Shown here piece after piece: positions 12,101-24,068 of a stretch of 64,000 nucleotides of DNA. The position numbers were made by a program, and so were the translations under genes. Each line of letters starts with the position of its first letter. Within the stretch, counting starts at the first letter, position 1. A model generated the notes under the pieces. It did no database searches. It was not told where the DNA came from and was given only the letters and a program-made list of their open reading frames with translations. Origin of the DNA: Adiantum capillus-veneris (taxonomy: Eukaryota; Streptophyta; Polypodiopsida; Polypodiales; Pteridaceae); NCBI GenBank assembly GCA_014529385.2, contig CM043942.1:21932991-21996990 (forward strand). Reading direction: 5' to 3'.

Positions 12101-13405
12101 TGAATTCTTCTCTCCGGTGGTCAAGATGACTACATTGAGATGCTTTCTTGCATTGGTTGCCATATTAGATTTGGTGTTGCACCAAATGGATGTCAAGACA
12201 GCGTTCTTGCATGGTGATTTAGATGTGGAAATTTACATGCAGCAGCCAGAAGGGTTTGTTGAGAAAGGCAAGGAAGATTGGGTATGCCAGTTGTTAAAGA
12301 GTCTTTATGGCTTAAAACAATCACCGAGGGCATGGTACCATAAATTCCACAAGTTTATGCTTTCTCAAGGCTACAAACATAGTGAGTTCGATCACTGTCT
12401 ATATACAAAGAAGGCTAAGGATGGTAGTTGGCTGATCCTTATTTTGTATGTGGATGACATGTTGATTACTGGCAAGCACTTGGAAGAAATTTCAGCTTTG
12501 AAGTCAAAGATGGCAAAATCGTTTGACATGAAAGACATGGGTGAGGCAAGTCATATACTTGGTATGCGCATTGAGAGAGACAGATCAAAGAAGTTGATTT
12601 GGTTATCTCAAACAGAGTATATTGACAAGGTTTTGCAACGTTTTAATATGGAGAAGGGAAAGGCACTGAGTGTTCCATTGCCACCATATGTGAAACTTAG
12701 CAAACAAGATTGTCCTGTGTCTGAGGAAGAACAGGCTGAAATGGATAAGATTCCATATGCGTCTGCAGTGGGTAGTTTGATGTATGCAATGATTGCTACT
12801 CGCCCAGACATTGCATTTGCAGTGGGAGTAGTAAGTCGATACATGTCAAACCCAGGCAAGAAACATTGGGAGGCAGTGAAAGGAATATTGAGATACCTGA
12901 AAGCTACAAAGAGTATGCGTATATGCTATGGGAGTCAGGAGCTAAGTGTAAAGGGTTTTACAGACTCAGATTATGCAGGTGACTTAGACAACTGAAGGTC
13001 TACGTCAGGGTATGTCTTTACATTGGCTGGTGGAGCAGTATCATGGCGTTCTAGATTACAAGATTGTGTTACTCAATCTACTACATAGGCTGAATATGTT
13101 GCAGCATCAGAGGCATGCAAAGAATCAATTTGGCTTAATCGACTAGTAACAGATTTAGGAATCAAAGAAGAGATGCCTGTGTTATATTGTGATAGTCAAA
13201 GTGCTATACAATTGGCTCGCAATCCAGTTTATCACTCAAAGACAAAGCATGTGGATGTGAAGTATCATTTCATCAGGGAAATGCTCAAGGATAAGCAACT
13301 TCAGCTTGTCAAAGTTCATACCATAGAAAATCCTGCTGATCTACTTACAAAAGGACTTCCCTCAGAGAGCTTTGCGCATTTTCGCAAGCATTTAGGTGTA
13401 GGGTA
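9104..13405 (+). pseudogene. D gag-pol polyprotein (Gag, protease, integrase, RT, RNase H)
   Basis: The start MAGSHDTALYN leads a UBN2-type Gag. Next come the CCHC knuckle CYHCGKKGHMKRDC (about 9808-9849) and the protease site DSGASLHVS (about 10051). GAG-pre-integrase LWHSRLGHMSKKG follows. The integrase shows FIDDYSR, RTDNGGEY and NGVAERMNRT. RT has AFLHGDLDVEIYM and YVDDMLITG (about 12446), and RNase H has DSDYAGD and CDSQSAIQLA. Frame arithmetic shows one original reading frame. It has stops at 9695 (TAA), 12993 (TGA) and 13086 (TAG), and a 352-bp net insertion at about 10478-10829 shifts the frame. A small deletion lies after LSSYG in the integrase. It ends HLGVG at 13405, about 90 bp before the 3' LTR. 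Not functional as it stands, but decay is light. Confidence 0.92.
10517..10829 (-). repeat. Inverted copy of D's own RT/RNase H segment inside integrase
   Basis: On the minus strand this encodes KIPYASAVGSLMYAM through DYAGDLDNRRSTSGYVFTLAG, matching about 12738-13032 of the same element. A 39-bp sequence starting GAAATCTTGTCTCG occurs on both sides (10478-10516 and 10830-10868). The motif GACGCATATGGAATC is repeated at the right junction (10782 and 10811 areas). Confidence 0.92.
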
Positions 13406-13484
13406 GTACATCACTTCTCTACATCTCTTGTATATTAGCTTGTATAGTAGCTTCTCTCACACTTAAAGTACCACATTGGACTTT

Positions 13485-13495
13485 AAGTGGGAGGT
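13485..13495 (+). other. D polypurine tract
   Basis: AAGTGGGAGG immediately before the 3' LTR. This is the usual copia plus-strand primer position. Confidence 0.75.
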
Positions 13496-13687
13496 TGTTG
13501 GGGTATAAAGCCCAATGTGGTCGCCTAGGTAAGTGGGCGGGCCGCCAGGTATGTACATGTATTCTTTTGTAAAAACCTAATAAGAACTCACTATGCTCTA
13601 CACATTACAGTAGAGCGAGTTCACCATATCGTCGTGCTCTTCTTCTCGCACTCTCTCTCGCGTCGCACTTCCGCTCGTACTCCTTCA
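13496..13687 (+). repeat. D 3' LTR
   Basis: 192 bp, starting TGTTGGGGTATAAAGCCC and ending TACTCCTTCA, matching the 5' LTR almost throughout. Confidence 0.93.
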
Positions 13688-13930
13688 AATGCATGCACTC
13701 AAGGTTTGTCCGTCCATGCTAAGGTTGGTCTATTGGACATCGCACATTTAAAAATTATGCAATCCTTTGCTTGGTGACCATACCTCCTACATGCATTGGA
13801 ATTCCCATTAAATTTTACTCTAAAGGTAGGGCATTCACTGGTACTATGTGGACCAAAGCAAACTGGGCACCTTGGTCCTCCCTTTTGGGATACATATGAT
13901 TGTTTAGTAGAGCACGATTGTCTCTTAGAC
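13688..13930 (-). pseudogene. Gypsy element B, middle piece (zinc knuckles)
   Basis: On the minus strand one frame reads a CCHC knuckle CPVCFGPHSTSEC followed by a variant knuckle CRRYGHQAKDC. Element A lacks this stretch, having only CSICYGPHG joined to PPHPRITSVNQ. The piece is bounded on the left by D and on the right by A, and joins 5706-7813 to 22621-24068 in one original Gag. Confidence 0.85.
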
Positions 13931-14511
13931 TGTTAACCCTCATGGCTCACGGACACCATATCACCTACGACGGATGTTGTATTATTTACTTGGTAGAGTC
14001 AGGTACCGGGCTTGTCGGTCCAATAGGGAAAGGGTAAGAGTGATCGCCGATGAGAGGCGCACTCTAACTGGAACATTCACGGGATTAGTTGGCTAAGCAT
14101 GGGTGCCCAAGTGTGAATGGGGTGAGCTCATATAAAAGTCAACTAAACCTAAAATTCACTCGTTCTCTCATTTGTGCAATTGAAGAGTGCCGTTGCTCCA
14201 TCTCCATCTTCTTCTTCTTCATCTCCTTGTGTGTGTGTGTGTATGTGTGAGAGAGTGAGAGAGGGAGTGTATGTGCAATCGAGCATTACGAAGGCACGAT
14301 GGTGGCGAAGCGGTTGAGCGCGGTGTAGCGGCGTCTCCTTCTTCTTCGCAGCGAGGAATCCTCCACAAAAGCAAGCATAGACCGATGAATGACACACCAT
14401 CGCCTTCTTGAGCTTACTAGTTTAGGCTTGTTGTGTGCTTGGAGCCATTTGTCGCTCGCACGCGGTGTATCGATAAGTTCCTTGCATTGACACGTGCGAC
14501 ATACGCGCACA
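13931..14511 (+). repeat. A 5' LTR
   Basis: It starts TGTTAACCCTCATGGC and ends CGCGCACA. It contains GCTCATATAAAAG as TATA box (about 14127-14139), then TTC and TG simple repeats. Alignment to 22010-22615 is clear over the full length. Confidence 0.93.
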
Positions 14512-14515
14512 TTTT

Positions 14516-14533
14516 TGGCGCCGTTGCTAGGGA
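14516..14533 (+). other. A primer binding site (Asp tRNA type)
   Basis: TGGCGCCGTTGCTAGGGA lies 4 bp after the LTR. It is the Athila-like Asp-tRNA signature (TGGCGCCGTTGCCGGGGA) with one mismatch. Confidence 0.85.
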
Positions 14534-15275
14534 ATGCCATACACTAAGCTTGAATGGCACTCTATGCTTCTTTTGTGGTGCAATTTCAATTGTAAGAAAG
14601 GTAGCGGAGGAGTGTGTGTGTTTTGAGAAGAAGGATTTGGTGTTGTACTGTGTATTTTTTTTGTTAATGGAGTTTTCAAAGGTATTGTGTTTATTCTCTG
14701 TGTATTAAGGTTGTTAGTTTTCTTTGTTAATGGAGTTTTGAAAGGTACTGTGTTTATTCTCTGTGTATTAAGGTTGTTACTTTTCTGTGTACAGTAAGTA
14801 GGAAGTAGATCTGTGAGAGCTTACAGTGTGTATTAGTGTGTAACAGTAGGTGTATTAGTTAGAAGTAAGTAGATAGAGTGTGTGTATGCTCTCGCGCAGG
14901 CCGCGGCGACCTTATCCTCTCTTTTTTTTTTTATTAAAATTTTTAAAAAATAAAAAAAATTTAAATATAGGACTGGGATCGGGAATATCTCCCATACCCA
15001 AGCCCAAGCTCACGCTCAGGCCTAAGCCTCAGTCGCCTTTTAAAATTACGAATTTTAGCTTCACACGTAGCTAAAAATCGATTTTTTGAGGACCAACGGA
15101 ACTTCAGATGCCCGAAAATTGTGTTGTAAAGCACACAGCGACCCTCTAAGTGATACGCTCGTTTCGAGCTATCACACACTTTAATAAAAAAAATCAAACA
15201 TTAAAAACGTAAAAAACATGAGTGAAAACGGACGCTTAAAAAAGGTAAGCGGTTAACCTTCGAGGTTATTCGCCG
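14534..15275. other. A leader region
   Basis: Non-coding leader. It includes a near-duplicate GTATTGTGTTTATTCTCTG (14683 and 14747 areas), an A/T run at 14920-14970 and no recognisable domain. Confidence 0.6.
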
Positions 15276-18200
15276 ATGCTTGTAGGGTGCCAAAAGCACA
15301 TGCATCTGGTTTGTAGTCGTGTGCTAGAGACGGAGCAATTAGAGAGAATTTCGACTTATGCGAGTTCTCAATATCCACCTACTTTAGGTTCCAGGCCCTC
15401 GGCGGGGACCCAAGGTAGTACAAACCAAGACCCGAATATAGCGGCTAGTGACTCTTCCTCTGACTACGATGTCATGGAGGGTTTCCCAATGCCTAATCCT
15501 GATAGCTCAAGCCAAGACATGCATGCCATAGGCCCGCGGTCCGGGCCGAGCTTGCTTAGCCGCCTGAAGGAAACCTTTAGTAGAGCCACTCGCTCAGAAC
15601 ATGGAGCTAATGATGTAAATGAGGGGGGTGGGGAGGTAAATTCTCCATTCGTGACCAACGTAGACCCTATACCGTTAGAGAATGTTCATGTGAATACTTC
15701 ATTCACTGCACCTCCTGACTCTTTAGAGTTATTTCCCTCCGAGGTCATATTACCCAATGGTAGAAGCCTTGCCGAAGTGCAAGAGGTTGAGCAATATATC
15801 CTTGCAGCAAGGGAAAAGGAAATTGAGAGCTTATGCAAGGCAGAGCAACGAAGAGAGTTAAAAGCGAAAGCCCCTATGTCAATATCCTTGCTAAGAGAGC
15901 AATCGAGTGCTCCTGACTTAGCAACCGCTAAGGGCCAACCCCTAGAAAGCAACATGGCATCTAGCTCAAAGGACACCCCTAGCACCTCAATCCTAGATGG
16001 AGTGTTCCTAAATGAGAACTGGGATTACGAACTACAAACGGAAACTCTAACCAACCTATACACAGGTCACACCTATCACGTGGGTTGGTTAGATGTCCTA
16101 CAATCCACAATGGGCGCTACTAGTGTGGAGGATCAACAACAAAGAGTTTGTGAGGTCATCCATAGGGTCATTGAGTTAGAGAGACAGAACAAGGGGATCA
16201 ACATGCCTTCAACGGGTCTCATGAGATTCTTGGATACAGGAAAGGCTAAACAACCGACCTTATTGCAAATGGAGACTCCCTCGGTAAGTCCGATGGATCC
16301 TCCATATGTTGTTCCTCCAGGGGTCTCAGTGCAATCTGAGCCCACAAGTGATAGCTTCACCTTTCCAAGTCTAGCTCATCTTTCCCTTGATGACACCACA
16401 GCTACCATGCCTACCCCAATGATGGGCATGCCAAGAAACATGCCATGGACCTCATTTGTTAGTAAAGCATCGCTACATGGTAGCTCAATGCCTGCAACAG
16501 TACCTACAAGTGTGTACCAATCGTATACACCCATGGGTCCTCCTACTCATGTAATCTCTACTCCTCCCATTGTTTCAACAACCTATGCTCCACAACCACA
16601 ATACCCAAGTTCTTATTTTCATGGGACTATACTGCCTAGCATTAGCATGTCATATCCGACGCCTACTATGCATAGGGCCACACATATGAACTTTGGACCG
16701 CCACATGGCACAACACCGTACCAAACGTGGAACCCAAGGGCTTCCTATGCGCCAAGCCCAATGCCAATACCTACTCCACATGTAGTCTCTGGAGCACATT
16801 CACCCACAGTGCCTGCTCACTTAGGTGACTTAGCAACATTTGCTCAAGCTATTGGTCGATCTATTGCTGAGAATATGCGTAACACGCCTAATAGAGAGCT
16901 TAGAAGTAAGGCAGTACAAATAGCCAAGCTCACACAAAAATTTAGTGGAGACGGGGATGTGAGAAATCATATCGAAGTGTTTGAACAAATATGCGATTCT
17001 CTAGGAGAACACAATGACATGCATAAGAGCAATGCTTTAAGCCTAACCTTAAGTGGAAAGGCTGGGGATTGGTATAGAACCCTAAGGGTGGAAGAAAAAA
17101 CGATTTACCCTACTCTTAGGAGACCGTTCTTAAAAGAATACATACGAGAGGGAGTACTTTGGGGTGTAGCCTCTTAGCTCCAGAAAGCCCAACGAGAGGA
17201 AGGAGAGTCGGTGAGAGACTTTATTAGTCGCTTGAAGCATTTGAATTCTCGTTGTAATCCAAATGAGCGCTTCAATAATAATCAATCGCTTGATAGATTC
17301 ATTCGGGGATTACGACATGATGATATCTACAATGGCCTAGTCATTAGAGGTATCACCACTTGGGAAGCAGTCACCACCAATGCGATCCAATTGGAGGATA
17401 ATTTAATGATTCAAGGAGAAAGAGTGTTTGTTGAGTCTAAATCTATTAGCTCACAAGCATCAAGGCATCAGCCAATGACCCTAAAGCCTATTGCTAAGGA
17501 GCCAAAGATATCTGAGATGACTTTAGCAGATCTCACCAAGGCTATTCAAGAGAGTCTTAGAGACAATCGTGCTCCGTAGAACAATCATATGTATCCAAAG
17601 AAGGGAGCAACAATGGTGCTCAATATGCTATGGACCGCATGGACCGCAACCACCACATCCGAGAATCACTTCTGTGAATCAAGTGGGTTGTGAGTCATCT
17701 ATTGCTTGTTTGGAAGGTTGTGAGGAAGATATAGATCCTAATATTGCCTATGGGATGGATGTGCTTGAAGAAAGTCCACAATACTACATGGAGGACTATT
17801 GGGGATAAGTCAAACATGTATATCAAGTAGCTGCTCTTGCGGCAAGAGGCCAAAATATCAATTACACTGCTAAGAGACCACCTCTTCAATGCTATGAGTG
17901 TGGAGGTCCACCTCGTGTAGCCGAGTGTCCTATTAGCTACAAAAGAACACCACACTAATGCAAACCAATCAAGCGAGCACATCTATAATGCCGATACTCA
18001 TGTGTAATCGATGTGGCATAGATCATTTGATTGCCCAATGTCCAAATAATCCAAACGCACCGAAGATCACGCCGTTAAACTTGATTGAAGTTACCGAGGA
18101 GCCATCACAAAGTACACATGTGGTACCAGTAAACGTACTCACACGATTGAGCTCCATAAACAAAACTATATTCTTGAGGAAAGAGACACGGCATCAATTG

Positions 18201-18500
18201 CCCAATCTCATAAAAAGAAGAAAACACGAAGAAAGAGATCGCAAAAAGCAGCGAAGTCAGACCCCAGTTCAAAGACCAACATAGGGACTGGTGACGACCC
18301 CGTATATATGAATGACGCTGAAGAGGATTCTGATTCAGGAGAAACCATGGAGACCAAAACGACCACTAAGATAGAAACCAACAAGGAAGATCTTCATGAG
18401 CCACAATGGCCAGGATCCAAGAAGAAGATAGGAACTTATCCAAACCCTACAGAGGAGATTGAGCGAGTCAAGCAATTAAAAGTTTGGTAGAAGATACCCA
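15276..18500 (+). pseudogene. A gag
   Basis: A long Pro/Ser/Thr-rich N-terminal half (15276-16800) precedes a Retrotrans_gag core. The core reads KFSGDGDVRNHIEVFEQI, then AGDWYRTL and SVRDFISRLKHLN, with QSLDRFIRGLRHDD near 17290. An in-frame TAG at 17175-17177 splits the core; B has CAG (VASQLQK) at the same place, so this is a C-to-T change. After a stop at 17577 the knuckle region continues brokenly: CSICYGPHG, then CYECGGPPRVAEC (about 17890) and CNRCGIDHLIAQC (about 18005). Compared with B, A has lost about 240 bp containing two knuckles. The protein would form the capsid of the particle. Not intact. Confidence 0.88.
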
Positions 18501-18688
18501 AAGGGATCTAGAACCAGCACCTAGGAAGATCCAAATTACAGACACCGTGTTCCCTACGCAACAACAACCTCACCAAGACCATAGACCCTTAGCCATACCT
18601 AGTGTCATCCAAGAAGAAATTGACTTAAAGTCATGGGAAAGTGGGCGTACTCACTTCTTGATGGAAAGAATGTTTACAGAGGGACTAC

Positions 18689-19500
18689 TTGATCCTATCG
18701 AAGAAATGTGAGATCCCATCTTCCCCACGTCAAGGGACTCGAGGCCAAAAGGTGCCGTTAAACATTGCCAAATTGATGGATTTCATGTCTTCAGAAGTTA
18801 GAACCACCATCATATCCAAACTATATAAAGACCCTGAGCTAGTCTCAGCTCTTCGAGCCTTCCTCAATGGAGAACTAAAGTTTGGGCTACCACAATTTGC
18901 ACAGATGGATGGAGCTGGGGAGATGCCAATAGAGGAGGAACACTTAGATCCACAACCCAACCTAGATGAGAACTTTGTTATAGAAATACCTGTTAACAAG
19001 TTGAGACAATACTTTGAGGGTGATGAATCCAATGCGACCATACCAATCACTACTAAGGGATTAACTGTGAAGGGAATCCTTGATGGTGCCGCTGGGGTTA
19101 TTATTGTGACCAAAAATTGATGGGAAACTATGGGAAGACCTCACCTTGCGACCACAACTATAGTAGTGAAGATGGCCAATGGGTCTATTGTTAAACCTAT
19201 TGGGATGCTAGAAGACCTCAAGATCAAGGTCTTTGGACATAAAATAAGGATTACCTTCATTATATGGATTTCTCCAAACACACTATGGCATCGGAGATGA
19301 TCTTAGGACGTCCTTTCATGAGGGAAGCAAAAATGGCGCATGACTGGTCTAAGAACCATGTCTACCTGCAGTTCCAAGATTCCGTCATTCGAGTGGATCT
19401 TGTGACGGGTCGAGCACATCCTCTAGGAAACAGGTTTATAATTGATCATAGATCTGACACCACGGTTCACTCAAACCCATTGCAGTATTGTTACACGTAA
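18689..19500 (+). pseudogene. A retropepsin-like protease
   Basis: The frame contains TIPITTKGLTVKGILDG and an active-site region DGAAGVIIVTKN. It ends at a TGA (19118-19120) where B reads on as YWES. The downstream half continues as MDFSKHTMASEMILGRPF with REAKMAHDW (19264-19340). B has DGGAG where A has DGAAG, so A's catalytic loop looks weakened. Upstream, 18310-18490 is an acidic linker. The protease would mature Gag; here it is broken by the stop and by frameshifts. Confidence 0.8.
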
Positions 19501-19846
19501 AGCAGACACTGATGTTGGGGAAGATTCTCCTTATATGGATGTACTACCTGGGATGATTGAGTCAGACAATGTGGATTGGGTCCACCTAGCAACAACCATA
19601 GACACTTGGGAAAATAGGGGGACAATCTGGGTAACACCTGAGGGGGATGAAATGCATGTACCCTTAAATATGCTACAAGCAATGCATATAGCTTCTGACA
19701 AGACTCATCATAATGTAACAAATAAAACATACAAGTGGGTCCCTAAAGCTTCTTTAGCGACCATAGCTAGTGCTAAAAACAGAAGCCTTGTAAGAAACAT
19801 CCCACTCGCTCCAAGAAAAGTAAAAAAACATGGCGGTGGATTCTAA
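19442..19846 (+). CDS. Unrecognised frame after protease in A
   Basis: A frame of 134 codons contains DNVDWVHLATTIDTWENR and TYKWVPKASLATIASAKNR, followed in another frame by VPKKERFVPPSSRRG. It is not an RT, RNase H or integrase. Position suggests the C-terminal tail of the gag-protease polyprotein. A further Glu/Pro-rich frame (20155-20370) ends SSFQTV just before a purine run, AAGGAAGGGGGGA, near 20380. Function unknown. Confidence 0.4.
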   Translation: MIIDLTPRFTQTHCSIVTRKADTDVGEDSPYMDVLPGMIESDNVDWVHLATTIDTWENRGTIWVTPEGDEMHVPLNMLQAMHIASDKTHHNVTNKTYKWVPKASLATIASAKNRSLVRNIPLAPRKVKKHGGGF

Positions 19847-20370
19847 ATGACTATTGGAAGCACAAGGTTACTATCAAGGAAATGATCAAATCTGGGTGCC
19901 AAAACGTAGATTGTGTTCTTACCTGTCACACTGGACCCATGTGAGCCCAATCATGTAGCTTCAAAACGAATTGACGATCCCGGAATAAAAAAATCACAGA
20001 ATGCTACACACCCTCTCCAAAGCTAGTTTGGGTACCAAAGAAAGAACGATTTGTTCCGCCTAGCTCAAGAAGGGGGGAGTCCCATGAAGCTTCTAGCTCC
20101 TCATGTAATGCATCCATAGAGGTAAAAGCTTCTCCATAGCCTCCACCTACAATAGTGGACCTCCATGAAGCTACAAAAGAATTCACACCTCCCAGTGTTC
20201 AAGAATCACGTGATGAACCACTTCAAGTTCGATCCTGGGAGAGTACCTTACCACCCTTGCAACTCCACGAGGCACCTAAGGTAATAGAAAACTACTGGCA
20301 AAAATCCCCACCTATTACCAACTGGAACAATTGGTTTCAAAGGGTGACAAGCTCATTTCAAACGGTATGA

Positions 20371-21996
20371 TCTACCCAAGGAAGGGGGGAGTGTTTGTTG
20401 ACAGTCATCATTCACTCATTTCCCTCTCAAGCTTCCTCCCTGACCTCTCAATCTCCCACTCTTAGGGAATGTACATATAAAGCCTTATACTCACAAAAAA
20501 CAAAAAAAAATAAAGAGCAAGAGCAATTAGCAAATGAGTATGCACAATAAAAGTCAAAACATTGACTCAGACCTACACATTCGCATCCGGTACACTCAAA
20601 CAGAAACCTATGCCATAAAAGACCTTCGATCCTCATTAGTCGAGTGATGGAGGGTAGGTAGAATTAGTACGATAAGAGTGTTTCGATTTTAGAGTTGAGT
20701 GATTAGCAAAGTTCCTTTTTCCCATTGATGTGCCTCCTAGAGGTATTCTTTGTGTTTCCTCGTGTGTACAGGAACGTGTTGCTGTTGTTAGGATTTGGAC
20801 CTTCATGGAATCTTTCTCTCATCCACTTTTCAAATCAAGCATGATCATCAACACAAACAGGTGTTTCTTGTCCATTAGCATTGCCCCTTATCTTTTTGCA
20901 TCCATGTTTGTCTGCTTTAATTATGATTGGTAGCATAATATTCAACACATTTGCTTGGTATCAACCATTAAATTCAATGTAATTTTTTGTCATAATCACT
21001 TGTCTAGGTTTAAAATCAAGCAGTCTGACTAAGCTAGTTTGACCAAGTTAGGTGTTAGAGATCTTCTCTTAATACCATGGGGAACGCCTTCCTAATAATC
21101 AATGGTTACTTGGGTTCTTAATCCGATTTAGGCAGCATTGTGTGAAATGTACTAGGGCTTTCTAGTGGGCTTAGTTCCTATTGACCTTTAGCTTAAGTAT
21201 TATAAAGGGAGTTTACTAGCGTGATGAGCCTGCGGAGGTGTAATAGTGTTATATGACCCCCCAAAAGTTACAAAATTAAAATGCTCAAAACGAACAAACA
21301 AAAAAATTCAAAGTGCCACAATGTAAAATCTTAAGCTGGAAGAGAAATCTTAGCTTGATTGGTACTTCACTCACATGTATTGCCTATGGTACTAGAGCCC
21401 TAGCGGTTCCCAATGTCGGCGCTTTTCCTTGAAAAGCACAAAACCCAAGGCATACAAAATAAGCACATACATCCATCACTGTGAAAAGACTTTGGGGGGT
21501 CAAAGAAAAGGAAATAAGTCAGGAGATGATTTCATGAGCAATTCCTTTTATCGTAGCTTAACTACAAGGTCTTCTAGGTATAGCCTCTAGTCAGCCCTCG
21601 AACATGAAATACTTGGCTCTCATGATTAAACAACTTAATTGACCAGAGAAAATTAAGAAGCTTACCCATGGTATTAATAGTCGATCTTTAGTGCCTTTCG
21701 ACCGTTAAATTAGCGACCCCATACTTGTTTAATTTTTACCTTTACATCTGTTTATGCATTTGATTATATTGCAATTTAATGTTTATTGCTGACAAATGGT
21801 TTAGAATTGTGCTACCAATCAATTTGTCTGCCTAAAACTGCATATGCTTTCTAATTGTTTATGAGAATGCAATTACTGTGCCAATGTTGTTTGATTTTGC
21901 AGTGACTGAAGAAGGCTAAGGACACTCATCTCAAAGGCTCTTCCACCTCGACGAACGAGCTTCAACTCAATAGCTTCCGAGGACGGAATCTACATC
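20371..21996. other. A 3' non-coding region
   Basis: 1.6 kb with no domain-bearing frame. It includes the internal purine run near 20380, which resembles a second polypurine tract. In an autonomous relative this interval would hold RT-RNase H-integrase; here there is no trace. Confidence 0.65.
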
Positions 21997-22009
21997 GGGA
22001 AGGGGGGCA
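21997..22009 (+). other. A polypurine tract
   Basis: GGGAAGGGGGGCA directly before the 3' LTR. Confidence 0.85.
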
Positions 22010-22306
22010 TGTTAACCCTCATGGCTCACGGACACCGTATCACCTACGACGGACGTTGTATTATTTACTTGGTAGAGTCAGGTACCGGGCTTGTCGGTCC
22101 AATAGGAAAAGGGTAAGAGTGATCGCTGATGAGAGGCACACTCTAACTGGAACATTCAAGGGATTAGTTGGCTAAGCATGGGTGCCCAAGTGTGAATGGG
22201 GTGAGCTCATATAAAAGTCAACTAAACCTAAAATTCACTCATTCTCTCATTTGTGCAATTGAAGAGTGCTCTTGCTCCATCTCCATCTTCTTCTTCTTCA
22301 TCTCCT

Positions 22307-22342
<36 letters not shown>

Positions 22343-22615
22343 AGAGAGTGAGAGAGGGAGAGAGAGGGAGTGTGTGTGCAATTGATTATTACGAAGGCAC
22401 GACGGCGGCGAAGCGGTTGAGCGTGGTGTAGCGGCGTCTCCTTCTTCTTCGCGGTGAGGAATCCTCCACGAAAGCAAGCGTAGAGCGGTGAGTGACACAC
22501 CATCGCCATCTTTGAGCTTACTAGTTTAGGCTTGTTGTGTGCTTGGAGCCATTTGTGGCTCGCACGTGGTGTATCGGCAAGTTCCTTGCATTGACATGTG
22601 CGACATATGCGGCCA
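22010..22615 (+). repeat. A 3' LTR
   Basis: 606 bp, TGTTAACCC to GGCCA. It is longer than the 5' LTR mainly because of an expanded TG run (about 22307-22334). TATA box GCTCATATAAAAG is at about 22206-22218. Confidence 0.93.
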
Positions 22616-22620
22616 AAGAC

Positions 22621-24068
22621 TTTCTTGAATGTCCTTGGTGAGGTCTGTTAAAGTCATCTCAGACATTTTGTCTCTTTAGCAATAGGCTTCATGGTCATTG
22701 GCTCATTCCCCGATGCTTGCGAGCTAGTAGATTTAGGCTCAATAGACACTCTTTTTCCTTGAATCATTAAATTGTCCTCCAATTGGATCGCATTGGTGGT
22801 GACTTCTTCCCAAGTGGTGATACCTCTAATGACTAGGTCATTGTAGATATCCTCATGTCGTAGTCCCCTAATGAATCTATTGAGAAACTGGTTATTATTG
22901 AAGCACTCATTGGGATTACAATGAGAATTCAAATGCTTCAAGCAACTAAGAAAGTCTCTCACAGACTCTCCTTCCTCTTGTTGGGACTTTTGGAGCTGAG
23001 AGGCTACACTTCAAAGCACTCCCTCTTGTATGTACTCTTTCAAGAACAGTCTCCTAAGAGTAGGGTAAATCATTTTCTCTTCCACACTTAGGGTCCAATA
23101 CCAAATCCAGCCTTCCCACTCAAGGTGAGGCTTAAAGCATTACTCTTATGCAACTCATTGTGTTCTCCTAGGGAATTGCATATTTGTTCAAATACTTCTA
23201 TATGATTTCTCACATCCCCGTCTCCACTAAATTTTTGTGTGAGCTTGGCTATTTGTACTACCTTACTTCTAGGCTCTCTATAAGGCGTGCTACACATATT
23301 TTTAGCAATAGATCAATTGATAGATTGAGAAAATGTTGCCAATTCACCCAAGTGAGCAGGTATAGTGGGGACAGGTGTTCTCGGGATAGGTTACGCATAC
23401 GGGTGATCCTCGTGTCCCAAGCTAGGTACGATGTTGTGCCATGTGGTGGCCCAAAGTTCATATGTGTGACCCTGGGCATAACAGACATGGGATGTGACAT
23501 GCTAATGCTAGCTAGTATGGTCTCATTGAAATAAGTCCTTGGATGTTGTGGTCATGGAGCATAAGTTATTGAAACAATGGGAGAGGTAGGAGCTACATGA
23601 GCACGAGGACCCATAGATGCATATGATTGATACACACTTGTAGATACTGTTGTAGGCATTGGGCCACCATGTAGCGATGCTTTACTAATAAATGAGGTCC
23701 ATGGCATATTTTTTGTCATGCCCATCACTGGGGTAGGCATGATAGCCATGGTGTCATCAAGAGAAAGATAAGCTAAACTTGGAAAGGTAAAGCTATCATT
23801 TGTGGGCTCATATTGTACTGAGACCCCTAACAAAACAACATATGGAGGATCCATCGAGCTTACCAAGGGAATCTCCATTTGTGATAAAGGTGGTTGCTTA
23901 GACTTCCCTGTATCCAAGAATCTCATGAGACCCGTTGAAGGCATGTGGATCCCTTTGTTCTGCCTCTCCAACTCAATAACCCTATGGATGACATCACACT
24001 ATTTGTTGTTGCTCCTCTATGCTAGTAGCACCTGATGTGGATTGTAGGACATCTAACTAGCCCACGTG
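22621..24068 (-). pseudogene. Gypsy element B, 5' part: gag
   Basis: The minus strand encodes the same Gag as A. From 23971 downwards it reads NKGIHMPSTGLMRFLDTG, then the Pro/Ser/Met-rich stretch, then KFSGDGDVRNHIEVFEQI (about 23250) and SVRDFLSCLKHLNSHCN, with NRFIRGLRHEDIYND (about 22870). Several frameshifts are present. It keeps CAG where A has the amber stop. The piece begins at the Gag position equivalent to 16078 of A (CACGTGGG) and there abuts repeat M, so the Gag N-terminus and the LTR are missing. It joins 13688-13930 once A is removed. Confidence 0.88.

Larger units (their letters stand above)
7814..13687 (+). mobile_element. Copia element D, full length, nested in B
   Basis: Two 192-bp LTRs (TG...CA) bound 5.87 kb of DNA. 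The flanking 5-mers are AATGT (7809-7813) and AATGC (13688-13692), a target duplication with one mismatch. Removing D rejoins minus-strand gypsy B sequence. It has an initiator-Met PBS, one gag-pol frame with three stops, a polypurine tract and one internal inverted insertion. Confidence 0.93.
13931..22615 (+). mobile_element. Element A: gag-protease-only gypsy-type LTR element, nested in B
   Basis: LTRs of 581 and 606 bp flank 7.5 kb. Target duplications are TAGAC (13926-13930) and AAGAC (22616-22620), and excising A restores B's minus-strand gag (GTCTCTTAGAC joined to TTTCTTGAAT). The primer site matches Asp tRNA, as in Athila-like elements. Gag and protease remnants are present. No RT, RNase H or integrase motif is visible anywhere between 19.5 and 22.0 kb. 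Confidence 0.92.
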
